Of a DNA stretch of 64,000 nucleotides, positions 23,513 to 32,054 are shown one piece after another; the stretch's first letter is position 1, and the number at the start of each line of letters is the position of its first letter. Source of the stretch: Streptomyces chrestomyceticus JCM 4735 (GTDB lineage: Bacteria > Actinomycetota > Actinomycetes > Streptomycetales > Streptomycetaceae); NCBI RefSeq assembly GCF_003865135.1, contig NZ_BHZC01000001.1:8928001-8992000 (forward strand), read 5' to 3'. A program made the translations under genes and the position numbers. The notes under the pieces are model-generated. The model saw nothing but the letters and a program-made list of their open reading frames with translations, did no database searches and was not told the DNA's origin.

Positions 23513-25879
23513 TTGTCAAACGAGGAATTGCGGCAGGAGCAGGAATTCACCGACCTGCTCTACGGACGCCTCGCCGAACTGCGGGCCGGGGCCGAGTCCG
23601 CCGTCCAGCGCGCGCTGCCGCTGGAGGGGAACAACTTCCAGGCACGGCTGGAACGCGATGTGACGGTCGCCGAACAGTCCGGGCTGCTGGCCGCCCTCGA
23701 CGCGGGGGAGAACGGCCTGTGCTTCGGCCGCCTCGCGTTCCGTGACGGCGCCGACCACCACATCGGCCGGATCGGCATCCGCCGCGACGACGCCGACCGT
23801 ACGCCGATGGTCATCGACTGGCGGGCCGACGTCGCCCGCCCCTTCTACCTCGCCACCGGCCACACCCCCATGGGCCTGCGCCGCCGGCGCCACATCACCA
23901 CCCAGGGCCGGCGGGTCACCGCCCTGCACGACGAGATCCTGGACCTCACCGACGCCGAACGCACCGGCCACGAGGGCTCCGACGCGGACGCCGTGCTGCT
24001 CGCCGCCCTCGACGCCGCCCGCACCGGCCGGATGCACGACATCGTGCAGACCATCCAGGCCGAACAGGACCGGATCATCCGCGCCCCGCACCACGGCGTC
24101 ATGGTCGTGGAAGGCGGCCCCGGCACCGGCAAGACCGCCGTCGCCCTGCACCGCGCCGCGTACCTGCTGTACGCGCACCGCGAGCAGCTCGCCCGCCGCG
24201 CCGTGCTGATCGTCGGCCCCAACCCGGCCTTCCTCGGCTACATCGAGGAGGTGCTGCCCTCGCTCGGCGAGACGGGCGTCCTGCTCGCCACACCCGCCGA
24301 ACTGTTCCCCGGTGTGACCGCGACCGGCACCGACACCGCGCGGGCCGCCGAGGTCAAGGGCGGTGCCGCCATGGCGGACGCGCTGGCACGGTTCGTCCGC
24401 GACCGGCAGGCCCTGCCCGACCCCGCCCTGGTCATCGACCACGAGGACGGCGAACTGGTGCTGGATGCGGACATCGCGGCCGCCGCCCGGGAACACGCGC
24501 GCACCACCCGGCTGCCGCACAACCTCGCCCGCCCGTACTTCGCCTTCCACGTCATCGACGCGCTCACCGCGCAACTGGCCGACCGGATCGGCGCCGACCC
24601 GTACGGCGGGCCCAACCTCCTCGGCCCGGACGACGTCGCCCAGCTCGGCAAGGCGGTCGCCGTCAGCCCCGACGTGCACGCCGCCATCCAGGAGCTGTGG
24701 CCCGAACTCACCCCGCAGCAACTGGTCGCCGACTTCCTCGCCGACCCCGTCCACCTCCCGGACGCCGACGCGGACGCCATCCGCCGGACCAACAGCCACC
24801 ACGGCCCCTGGCCGGAGGAGGACGCCTGGACGCCCGCGGACATCCCGCTGCTGGACGAGGCCGCCGAACTCCTCGGCGAGGACGACTCCGCGGCCCGCGC
24901 CGCCCAGGAGGCGGAACGCCAGGAGCGGATCAAGTACGCCCAGGGCGTGCTCGACCTCTCCTACGGCTCCCGTACCCAGGAGTTCGAGGACAAGGACGAC
25001 GAGGACTCCGAGGTGCTGGCCGCGCACGACCTCATCGACGCGGACCGGCTCGCGGACCGGCACGAGGAGGCCGACCACCGCAGCGCCGCCGAACGGGCCG
25101 CCGCCGACCGCACCTGGGCCTTCGGCCACATCATCGTGGACGAGGCGCAGGAGCTGTCCGCGATGATGTGGCGGCTGCTGATGCGCCGCTGCCCGACCCG
25201 CTCCATGACGCTGGTCGGCGACCCGGCGCAGACCGCGGAACCGGGCGGCTGCGGTAGCTGGGAGTCGATCCTCGCCCCGTACGTGGCCGACCGCTGGGAA
25301 CTGGTCCGGCTGGGCGTCAACTACCGCACCCCCAGCGAGATCATGGAGATCGCGGCCGAGGTGCCCCGCGCCGTGGACGCCTCCTTCGAGCCGCCGCGTT
25401 CCATCCGCTCCACCGGCGTACGGCCCTGGGCCCTCGGCGCCGCCGCCGACGACCTGCCGCGGGCGGTCGCCGACGCGGTCGTACGGGAGACGGCCGGCGG
25501 CTCCCGGTCTCGCCCGGCGGAGGCGGGGGAGAGCGGCGACGGCGGTCCGGGGGAGGGCCGGCTCGCGGTCATCGCCCCGAAGGCCCACCACCCGGCCCTG
25601 GCCGCCGCGCTCTCCGCCGCCCTGCCGGACGTGTCCACCGGCGCGGACCTCGACCTGACCCGTCCGGTCGTGCTGCTCGACCCCCGGCAGGCCAAGGGCC
25701 TGGAGTTCGACACCGTGCTCGTGGTCGAACCGGCCGGGTTCGGGACCAGCGACCTGTACGTCGCCCTCACCAGGGCGACCCAGCGGCTGGGCGTGGTGCA
25801 CACCGGGACGCTGCCGACGGCGCTGCGGTCCCTGGCGGATGCGGCCACGGAGCCCGAGGCGGCAGGGTCGGGCCGTTGA
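23513..25879 (+). CDS. HelD/UvrD-like ATPase (RNA polymerase-recycling type)
   Basis: 788 residues, superfamily 1. An N-terminal charged helical arm (NEELRQEQEFTDLLYGRLAE) precedes the 1A domain with Walker A GGPGTGKT (201-208). Later motifs are IIVDEAQELS (Walker B), LVGDPAQT, LGVNYRTPSEI and the C-terminal LYVALTRATQRL. This is the HelD architecture, which releases or recycles stalled RNA polymerase; Streptomyces HelR of this family gives rifampicin tolerance. Acidic low-complexity stretches (about 455-525) fill the HelD-specific insertion. The start is TTG or the next in-frame codon after AGCGGAGC. Which HelD class it is cannot be settled here. Confidence 0.82.
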   Translation: MSNEELRQEQEFTDLLYGRLAELRAGAESAVQRALPLEGNNFQARLERDVTVAEQSGLLAALDAGENGLCFGRLAFRDGADHHIGRIGIRRDDADRTPMVIDWRADVARPFYLATGHTPMGLRRRRHITTQGRRVTALHDEILDLTDAERTGHEGSDADAVLLAALDAARTGRMHDIVQTIQAEQDRIIRAPHHGVMVVEGGPGTGKTAVALHRAAYLLYAHREQLARRAVLIVGPNPAFLGYIEEVLPSLGETGVLLATPAELFPGVTATGTDTARAAEVKGGAAMADALARFVRDRQALPDPALVIDHEDGELVLDADIAAAAREHARTTRLPHNLARPYFAFHVIDALTAQLADRIGADPYGGPNLLGPDDVAQLGKAVAVSPDVHAAIQELWPELTPQQLVADFLADPVHLPDADADAIRRTNSHHGPWPEEDAWTPADIPLLDEAAELLGEDDSAARAAQEAERQERIKYAQGVLDLSYGSRTQEFEDKDDEDSEVLAAHDLIDADRLADRHEEADHRSAAERAAADRTWAFGHIIVDEAQELSAMMWRLLMRRCPTRSMTLVGDPAQTAEPGGCGSWESILAPYVADRWELVRLGVNYRTPSEIMEIAAEVPRAVDASFEPPRSIRSTGVRPWALGAAADDLPRAVADAVVRETAGGSRSRPAEAGESGDGGPGEGRLAVIAPKAHHPALAAALSAALPDVSTGADLDLTRPVVLLDPRQAKGLEFDTVLVVEPAGFGTSDLYVALTRATQRLGVVHTGTLPTALRSLADAATEPEAAGSGR

Positions 25880-25884
25880 CCGTA

Positions 25885-25927
25885 CGGTACGGGGGCGCCG
25901 CACACCCGGGGCGGCGCCCCCGTACCG
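25885..25927. terminator. 17-bp stem bidirectional terminator
   Basis: A perfect 17-bp inverted repeat (25885-25901 with 25911-25927) around a 9-nt loop. It lies between the convergent HelD-like and dehydrogenase genes. Confidence 0.85.
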
Positions 25928-25964
25928 CGCCTGACGGTCCGGCGGCGACCGCACCGCCGGAGCG

Positions 25965-26759
25965 CTACTGGGCGCTCGCCGCCGGCCGTACGACCAGTTC
26001 GTTCACGTCGACGTCCGTAGGTTGGCCGATCGCGAAGGCGATGGCGTCCGCGACCGCGGCGGCGGGCAGGGCCACCGCGCGGTAGGTCCGCATCGCCTCC
26101 CGGGCCAGCGGATCGCCGATGCCGTCCGCGAGTTCGGACTCGGTGACGCCGGGGGAGACGACGGTGACCCGGATGTCACCCCCGGACTCCTGGCGCAGCC
26201 CCTCGGACAGGGCGCGCACCGCGAACTTCGTGGCGCAGTAGACCGCGGCGGTCGGCGACACCTCGTACGCGCCGACCGAGGCGATGTTGACGAAGTGCCC
26301 GCCGCCCTGCGCCCGCATCACGGGCAGCGCGGCGGCGATCCCGTGCACCACACCGCGGACGTTCACGTCGAGCATCCGGTCCCACTCCTCGGTCCGCAAC
26401 GCCTCCAGGGGCGACAGCGGCATCACGCCCGCGTTGTTGACCAGGACGTCCACCCGCCCGAACGTGGCCCGCGCCGCGTCGACGAAGGACCGTACGTCGG
26501 CGGCGTCGGTGACGTCCAGACGCCGGTACGCCGCCGAGCCGCCCCCGTCGCCGAGCCGCCCGGTCAGCTCCGCCAGCCGGTCGGTGCGGCGGGCGCCGAG
26601 GAAGACGTGGTGCCCGTCGGCGGCCAGCCGCCGCGCGGTGGCCTCGCCGATGCCGCTGCTCGCGCCGGTGATCAGGACGACCTTGCCGTCCGCGCCCTCC
26701 GGGCCGCCGGTGCCGGGGGCCGGGGCGGGGCTCGTGGGCGCGGAGGTCTTCGCGTTCAT
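25965..26759 (-). CDS. Short-chain dehydrogenase/reductase
   Basis: 264 residues, classical SDR. Nucleotide-binding TGASSGIG starts near residue 31, NNAGVMP follows, and the catalytic Ser-Tyr-Lys is seen in NIASVGAYEVSPTAAVYCATKFA. The GARRTDRL strand end favours NADP(H). The substrate is unknown; homologues are annotated as general oxidoreductases. It has a Pro/Ala-rich N-terminal extension of about 25 residues. Monocistronic. Confidence 0.87.
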   Translation of the reverse strand: MNAKTSAPTSPAPAPGTGGPEGADGKVVLITGASSGIGEATARRLAADGHHVFLGARRTDRLAELTGRLGDGGGSAAYRRLDVTDAADVRSFVDAARATFGRVDVLVNNAGVMPLSPLEALRTEEWDRMLDVNVRGVVHGIAAALPVMRAQGGGHFVNIASVGAYEVSPTAAVYCATKFAVRALSEGLRQESGGDIRVTVVSPGVTESELADGIGDPLAREAMRTYRAVALPAAAVADAIAFAIGQPTDVDVNELVVRPAASAQ

Positions 26760-27027
26760 GCCGTGTACTGCCTTTCGAAGGTGCTGTTCCGAGGCTCGAT
26801 GCCTGCGGTGCGTTCGCCTGCGGCTCGTTCGTCCGCCCTCAAGAGGCTGGCCCGCAGCGCACAAGGCCACCAGGACGGACCGTGCCCGGGTGCCCCGCAC
26901 CCACCCTCGCCACGGCGTACGGTGACTCCTGATCCGGATCGGACAGGAACGGATGTGCGGTGCTTGTCGTCCCGGAGCGCCGGAGATATCCGGAGACAAG
27001 AACGTATCCCCGGACCCGGGAGGGCGC

Positions 27028-27744
27028 ATGGACGTGTCGGAGCGGTACCGCGAGGCGTGGGAGAGCTACTGGCGCGACACCTCGGACGCGCCGGGCGCGG
27101 CCATCTTCGACTGCGCCGCCGAACTGGCCGCCGGACACCACCTGCCGCTGCTGGCCCCCTTCGCCGACGCCGCACTCCCCGTCGTCGACCTGGGCTGCGG
27201 CACCGGCACCCAGACCCGCTACCTGGCCCGGCACTTCCCGCTGGCCGTCGGTGTGGACCTCGCCGAGGCCGCCGTCGCCCACGCACGGCGGGCCGACACC
27301 GAGGGCACTGCCCGGTTCGAGCAGTTGGACGCCACCGACCAGGACGCCGTCCGGCGGCTGCACCAGCGCCTCGGCGACGTCAACGTCTACCTGCGCGCGG
27401 TGATCCACCAGAGCGAACCCGACGCCCGCCCCGCGATCGCCGCCGCGGTCGCCACCCTGATCGGCGACCGAGGACGCGCCTTCGTCGTCGAACTGCTGGC
27501 CGGCGCCAAGGACGTCCTGGCCCACGCGGCCCAGGGTGCCGACGGCCCGCCCCCGAAGCTGGCCAGCATCTTCGCGCACGGCCTGACCCCCGCCGCCGCG
27601 GAGGACGCCGCCGTCCCCGGCTTCTTCCGCGACCTGGGCCTGCCGGTGCTGGACCGCGGCGAGATCGACCTGGTGATGACCGAACACCGCGCGGACGGTG
27701 TACGCATCGACCTGCCGGCCCAGTGGATGGTCCTCGGCCGCTGA
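27028..27744 (+). CDS. Class I SAM-dependent methyltransferase
   Basis: 238 residues with motif I VVDLGCGTGTQTRYLA and the acidic VGVDLAEAAV that binds the ribose of S-adenosylmethionine. The N-terminus (SERYREAWESYWRDTS) is a short helical cap. The acceptor is unknown. GGGAGG lies 5-6 bp before the ATG. The gene is divergent from the dehydrogenase with a 268-bp gap, and downstream sits a promoter-like element and strong hairpin. Confidence 0.82.
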   Translation: MDVSERYREAWESYWRDTSDAPGAAIFDCAAELAAGHHLPLLAPFADAALPVVDLGCGTGTQTRYLARHFPLAVGVDLAEAAVAHARRADTEGTARFEQLDATDQDAVRRLHQRLGDVNVYLRAVIHQSEPDARPAIAAAVATLIGDRGRAFVVELLAGAKDVLAHAAQGADGPPPKLASIFAHGLTPAAAEDAAVPGFFRDLGLPVLDRGEIDLVMTEHRADGVRIDLPAQWMVLGR

Positions 27745-28086
27745 CCGTGAACTCCGCTACCAGCGAGCCTGTTTGACGCACCGCGCGGCTAATATGAAGC
27801 CATCGCTCTGCGCGACGACGCCTGAGTGCCGCCGTCCGGCTGACCCCCGTCGGGTCCCCTTCCCGTTCGGGGGTCAGTCGTCCCGGGCGCCCCGCGATCT
27901 CGTCCGCGTGTACGCCGTTCGCTCGCAAGCACGGCCGAATGGCGCGTAGTTGACGCTCCGACCGTGCCTTTTCGGCCGGGTGCGCAGCAGCCGCGTACCG
28001 GCCGCGCCCCGGATGCGTCGACGCACGGGCAGGCCGGGCAGACTCCCCGCCTACACCTTCCGAACACGTGCAGTACGGGGGTACCG
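27745..28086 (+). other. 342-bp intergenic region with -10 box and strong hairpin
   Basis: Holds TTGACG (27773-27778), TAATAT (27790-27795) and a 10-bp perfect stem-loop at 27840-27877. Another TTGACG occurs near 27951 without a -10. The rest shows no coding signal. It may contain a short untranslated RNA or a structured leader of the following gene. Confidence 0.4.
27840..27877 (+). terminator. Strong stem-loop, terminator or attenuator
   Basis: CTGACCCCCG pairs perfectly with CGGGGGTCAG across an 18-nt loop that itself holds a CGGG/CCCG stem. It sits 96 bp after the methyltransferase stop and about 40 bp after a TAATAT box, so it could end the methyltransferase message or a short RNA starting near 27802. 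Confidence 0.55.
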
Positions 28087-28854
28087 GTGGGGCGCAACAA
28101 GGACTTCATGACGGCTCTGCTCATGGCCCGCAAGGCACTCTCCAAGGGGGTCGCGGGGCTGAGCCGGCGTCTGGACGACGTGCGGTGCGAGGTGGCGCTG
28201 CTGCGGCAGGAGGTCGCCGACGTACGGCAGTTGGCCGCCGTGGGAGTGGAGCCGCTCGGGAGTACGGAGCCGCCCGAAGCCACGGAATTCGCCGACAGCG
28301 CGGGGCGGGCCGACAGCGCGGACCCCGCTGAGGCCACGCAGCCCGAGTGGCCTGACCCGGACCTGGCCGACACCGGCCAAGAGCCCCCCTTCCCCCCTCT
28401 CACGGACGAGGACGAGGAAGCGGCGGACGTGGGCGCGGACACGGAGAACGCCTTCATCGAGAAGATCGACGCCGCCCCTGGCCGCCATGAGACGCAGGAG
28501 GACGTCGATCACGGCGTGCTGCTCCTGAAGGCGGCTCAGGCCGGGCCGGTCGCCCTGATCTGTCACCGGGAGGTGTGGGAGTTCCTCGCCGCCTGCGCCG
28601 CCGGCGAAGAGCACTTCTGCTTCGCGTACGAGCTGACGGACGAGGGCGACGGCCGGGTACGGGCCATGCTGTCCGGCCGCTCCGTCATCGGCGCGCTGAC
28701 CGCCTTGCGCCGTACCCGCGACGCCAGCCATCTGGACGGCACCTGGGCGCTGGCGAGCGTTCTCTACTCCCGGATCGCCGAGACGCTGCGGGCCACGGCC
28801 CGGGACGGGAAGCGGCCGCCGGCCGTCCTGCTGGACGACGGCGTCATTGATTGA
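28087..28854 (+). CDS. Hypothetical protein with coiled-coil N-terminus
   Basis: About 255 residues from the GTG at 28087 (ACGGGGG upstream). Residues 10-50 are helical (VAGLSRRLDDVRCEVALLRQEVADV) and suggest a short coiled coil. Residues 55-120 are acidic, Pro/Glu/Asp rich and probably disordered. The C-terminal 130 residues look folded. No known family recognised; the profile is that of an actinomycete-specific cytoplasmic protein. The frame is open further upstream, so the start is not certain. Confidence 0.6.
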   Translation: MGRNKDFMTALLMARKALSKGVAGLSRRLDDVRCEVALLRQEVADVRQLAAVGVEPLGSTEPPEATEFADSAGRADSADPAEATQPEWPDPDLADTGQEPPFPPLTDEDEEAADVGADTENAFIEKIDAAPGRHETQEDVDHGVLLLKAAQAGPVALICHREVWEFLAACAAGEEHFCFAYELTDEGDGRVRAMLSGRSVIGALTALRRTRDASHLDGTWALASVLYSRIAETLRATARDGKRPPAVLLDDGVID

Positions 28855-28883
28855 TTTTCGACAGGTGCACATCGATAATCGAT
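28851..28883 (+). promoter_or_regulatory. Promoter and operator of the DUF2975 gene; predicted leaderless
   Basis: TTGATT (28851-28856), 17-nt spacer, GATAAT (28874-28879). The expected start of transcription falls on or next to the ATG at 28886, and no ribosome site precedes it, so the message is probably leaderless. ATCGAT-A-ATCGAT (28871-28883) overlaps the -10 and is a likely operator. Confidence 0.6.
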
Positions 28884-28885
28884 AA

Positions 28886-29383
28886 ATGCACCGTTACTTC
28901 ATCGCCATACTCCGTGCGGGCATCGCCGCAGCCGTCCTGTTCGGCCTCTTCGGTCAGGCCGTGGTCATCCCCTCGACGGCAGCCGAAGAGGTCGACCGCT
29001 TCCCGCCGTACGCCGCGTTCGCCACGCCCTACGTGCTGGTGGCGATCGCCGGTGTCGCCTGTGTGCAAGTGGCGCTCGTCGCCGTCTGGATGCTGCTGAC
29101 CATGGTCGAGCGTGACGCCATCTTCACCTCGCGGGCCTTCCGCTGGGTCGACACCATCATCGGCGCCTCGGTCGCGGCGACGCTGCTGGCGGCAGGCGTC
29201 ACCGTGCATCTGGGACTCGCCGAGATCCCCTCGCCCGACGACGGCATGGACGTCGTCGGCGCGCTGGCCGCCGCGACCGTGGCCGTCGGCGTGGGAGCGG
29301 CGTTCGCCATGCTCGTCGTCGTCATGCGGAGCCTGCTGCGCAAGGCGGCCGACCTGCAGACGGAGATGGCCGCAGTGGTCTGA
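28886..29383 (+). CDS. DUF2975 membrane protein
   Basis: 165 residues with four hydrophobic segments (about 8-28, 48-72, 88-108 and 126-150) and the ERDAIFTSRAFRWVD loop typical of DUF2975. These proteins are normally followed, as here, by a small XRE-type regulator whose start overlaps the stop (TGATG). The function is unknown; they are widespread small membrane proteins in Gram-positives. The downstream regulator copy is damaged, so control is probably altered. Confidence 0.85.
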   Translation: MHRYFIAILRAGIAAAVLFGLFGQAVVIPSTAAEEVDRFPPYAAFATPYVLVAIAGVACVQVALVAVWMLLTMVERDAIFTSRAFRWVDTIIGASVAATLLAAGVTVHLGLAEIPSPDDGMDVVGALAAATVAVGVGAAFAMLVVVMRSLLRKAADLQTEMAAVV

Positions 29384-29577
29384 TGGCGATCATCGTCGGC
29401 CTCGACGTCCAGCTCGCCCAACGCGACCTGCCCGTCGGCGGATTCGCCGACACCGTGGGCATCACGCCCGCCCACATCGCCGTACTGCGGTGGGTGCCGG
29501 ACGAGGACGCGGCGGACGGCCACACCTGGCGCCGCGCCACCCTCCACGGGCGACTCCCCGCGGGCGGGTGGCTGTGA
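29383..29577 (+). pseudogene. XRE-family regulator with internal in-frame deletion
   Basis: 64 residues. The start MAIIVGLDVQLAQRDLPVGG and then FADTVGITPAHIAVL match the usual small XRE partner of DUF2975. It then jumps directly to RWVPDEDA, a stretch that in relatives follows some 30 residues later, after the recognition helix and LLxCQPGDLL region. The reading frame is kept. The protein therefore lacks about half its DNA-binding domain and is unlikely to bind DNA normally. The missing length is estimated from remembered family members. Confidence 0.7.
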
Positions 29578-29622
29578 GGCTGGGTGGGCCGGGGAGGGAC
29601 TGTTGCGGGAGGGGGCGGTGGC

Positions 29623-30429
29623 ATGGTGCGACTCTGTGGTGTCCGGCCGCTGGTGGGGCGGGTCGTGCGGCAGGTGGTGCGGGTCAATGTGCTGGATCTC
29701 GCCACCCGGCTGGCGGCGCAGGCGTTTCTGGCCGCGTTGCCGATGCTCATCGCCGTCTCGTCCTTCTGCCCGCATGCGGTACGGCAGGAGCTGCTGAGTT
29801 CGCTGCGTTCCGTGTTCGGGGCGGACAACCCGCTGCGCGGTCAGGTCGAGGCGGCTTACGGGTACCGGGAGCAGGTGTCGCACAGTTGGGGCGCGGTCGG
29901 TGTGCTGGTCGCCCTGGTGTCCGCCACGGCCTTCACCCGGGTGCTCCAGCGGGTGTGCGAACGGTCCTGGCGCCTGCCGCATTCGGGGGCGCGGATCGTG
30001 GCGTGGCGCTGGGCGTTGTGGCTCGTGGTCTGGGTGGTGATGCTGGTGTTCCAGGGGATGATCCATCGTGCCTTCGGCGCGGGGCCCGTTCTCGGCGTGT
30101 CCTTGCAACTCGTGTGCTCCGTGCTGATGTGGTGGTGGACCCAGCATCTGCTGCTCGCCGGGCGGCTGCCCTGGATGCCGCTGCTGCCGGGGGCGTTGCT
30201 GACCGGTGCGGGAGTGGTGACGTTCTCCCTGCTCTCGGGGCTCTGGCTGCCGCGGACGCTGACCCGGAGCGTCGAGCGGTACGGGCCGCTCGGCACCGTC
30301 TTCACGCTGCTGTCCTGGCTGATCCTCTTCTTCGCCACCGTCGTGCTCGGCATCGCCGTCGGACAGGTGCTCGCCCGCACCGAGGCCGTCCGGCGCCGGC
30401 TGAGGCTGCCGGACGTCCCGTCAGACTGA
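29623..30429 (+). CDS. YihY/BrkB-like inner membrane protein
   Basis: 268 residues with about six hydrophobic segments. The N-terminal RQVVRVNVLDLATRLAAQAFLAALPMLIAVSS resembles the first helix pair of the YihY/virulence factor BrkB family, and the last segment ends in GIAVGQVLARTEAVR. The function of the family is unknown. GGGAGG about 9 bp upstream supports the ATG at 29623. Its 3' end overlaps the convergent DUF2252 gene by 9 bp. Confidence 0.75.
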   Translation: MVRLCGVRPLVGRVVRQVVRVNVLDLATRLAAQAFLAALPMLIAVSSFCPHAVRQELLSSLRSVFGADNPLRGQVEAAYGYREQVSHSWGAVGVLVALVSATAFTRVLQRVCERSWRLPHSGARIVAWRWALWLVVWVVMLVFQGMIHRAFGAGPVLGVSLQLVCSVLMWWWTQHLLLAGRLPWMPLLPGALLTGAGVVTFSLLSGLWLPRTLTRSVERYGPLGTVFTLLSWLILFFATVVLGIAVGQVLARTEAVRRRLRLPDVPSD

Positions 30430-31827
30430 CTTCGCCACCGCCACCCGGCCGTCGCGCGCGGCCTCGGCCAACGCCCGGTGGTCGCGTTCGTTCTGGTCGG
30501 CGTAGCGCTCGGCGAACCGTGCCAGCGCGCGGTCGAAGGTGTCGGAGCGGCCCAGGTAGGCGGCGATGGCGATGCGGTCGCCGGACCGGGCGTGGGCGCG
30601 GGCCAGGGTCGTACCGCACAGCCGGCCGAAGAGCCGCATGATGCCGGGCGACATCGTGTCGGCGCGGGGGACGGCCTTCCAGTCGCGCAGTTGGCGCAGG
30701 TAGAAGTCGCGCTGCCGCCCGTCCAGTCCCTCGACGCGTTCCCAGCCCAGGAACATGTCGCCGGCCGCCTGCATCAACCGCTGCCCGGTGACGACCCGTT
30801 CCCCTTGGTTCGCGCCGGGGGCCGGGCCCGCGAACGGCGCGAGTACCGATTCCTGCGCCTCCTTGGCCTGGAGGAAGAGGGGGTCCTTGTCGTCCCGTCC
30901 GAGCAGCAGCAGGACCCAGCAGCGGGTGCCCACGCTGCCGACCCCGACCACCTTGCGGGCCATGTCGACCACGCGGTACTGCGCGAGGAGTGCCTGGCGG
31001 TCGGCTTGCAGGGTCCTCGCGTAGCGGTCGACCAGGTCCCGTAACTGCCCCTCCAGATGCGCGCGTTCGACATCGGGGAGGAGGTCGCCGAGCGGTACGA
31101 CGAGGGGCGGGTCGGGAGTGATCCGCAGCTCGCCGTCGACGACGTGCACCAGCCGCTCCAGGGCCTGGAGGTGGTCGCGGGTCCGGGCCTTGGTGAGGGC
31201 ACGGGAGATCCGCCGCTGAGCCTGCTGGTCCAGCTCCCCGGCCAGCGCGCCGTACAGCTCGTCCGCGTCGATACGCGTGTACCACACGTCGAGGTGGCGC
31301 ATCGCGGCGTACTCGCCCATCGCCTCGCGGTACGCGCGTACCGCCTCCCGGACCACGCGGGCCCGCTCCGGCTCGCTGAAACCGTTGGCGCGGCCGGCGA
31401 TGACGAGGCTGGCCGACAGCCGTTTGACGTCCCACTCCCAAGGGCCCGGCAGCGTCTCGTCGAAGTCGTTGACATCGAACATCAGGTGCCGCTCCGGGGA
31501 GGCGAGCAGCCGGAAGTTCAGCATGTGCGCGTCGCCGCACAGTTGGGCCCGCAGTCCGGTGGACGGTGTGCCCGCCAGGTCGCCCGCCATGACGGCGGCG
31601 GCTCCGCGGAAGAAGCGGAACGGGGATTCCAGCATCCGTCCGTACCGGATCGGCACCAGTTCCGGGAGCCTGCTCGCCGACTGCCGCTCGATCACGGCGA
31701 CCGGGTCCGGCCGGTCCGGCGCGGGAGTGAACTCCGCGTGGCCGGACCGCGGTACGCGGGTGCGGGCCGCGCGGCCGCGGGCGGCCCGTTCCTGGGCGGT
31801 GGCGTAAGTGCGCTCGGCGCCGGGCAT
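30421..31827 (-). CDS. DUF2252 family protein (kinase-like fold)
   Basis: 468 residues. The stretches CGDAHMLNFRLLASPE and FDVNDFDETLPGPWEWDVKRL are diagnostic of DUF2252 and recall the HGD-x-H-xxN and DFD motifs of aminoglycoside-phosphotransferase-like kinases. A phosphotransferase role is therefore suspected, but no substrate is known. AAGGAGG lies 6 bp upstream of the ATG. One of the shared 17-bp palindromes (31887-31903) is 60 bp before the start. Confidence 0.87.
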   Translation of the reverse strand: MPGAERTYATAQERAARGRAARTRVPRSGHAEFTPAPDRPDPVAVIERQSASRLPELVPIRYGRMLESPFRFFRGAAAVMAGDLAGTPSTGLRAQLCGDAHMLNFRLLASPERHLMFDVNDFDETLPGPWEWDVKRLSASLVIAGRANGFSEPERARVVREAVRAYREAMGEYAAMRHLDVWYTRIDADELYGALAGELDQQAQRRISRALTKARTRDHLQALERLVHVVDGELRITPDPPLVVPLGDLLPDVERAHLEGQLRDLVDRYARTLQADRQALLAQYRVVDMARKVVGVGSVGTRCWVLLLLGRDDKDPLFLQAKEAQESVLAPFAGPAPGANQGERVVTGQRLMQAAGDMFLGWERVEGLDGRQRDFYLRQLRDWKAVPRADTMSPGIMRLFGRLCGTTLARAHARSGDRIAIAAYLGRSDTFDRALARFAERYADQNERDHRALAEAARDGRVAVAKSV

Positions 31828-31886
31828 GGCGCCTCCTTCCTGCCGGACACGAGGCACGAATGTCGGCCCGCGCGGCCGGTTCGTCA

Positions 31887-31903
31887 TCACCCCGGCGGTG
31901 TGA
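31887..31903. promoter_or_regulatory. 17-bp palindrome, site 1 (DUF2252 promoter)
   Basis: TCACC-N7-TGTGA, one mismatch from the local consensus TCACC-N7-GGTGA. It lies 60 bp upstream of the DUF2252 start. Confidence 0.6.
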
Positions 31904-32003
31904 GGCGGGGGGAGAGGGGACGGGGAGGGGGTGGGGCAGGGGGGAGGTTCGTGGTGGTTGGGGCGGTGTTGGTCCGACGGTTGTCCGGCCCGGCCGGTGC
32001 GGG

Positions 32004-32020
32004 TCCCCTGGCCCGGGTGA
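32004..32020. promoter_or_regulatory. 17-bp palindrome, site 2 (DAGK-like promoter)
   Basis: TCCCC-N7-GGTGA, one mismatch from TCACC-N7-GGTGA. It lies 35 bp upstream of the diacylglycerol-kinase-like gene. Confidence 0.55.
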
Positions 32021-32054
32021 TGCCCGTACGGCCGGGCCGGCGCACGGTGGCGGC

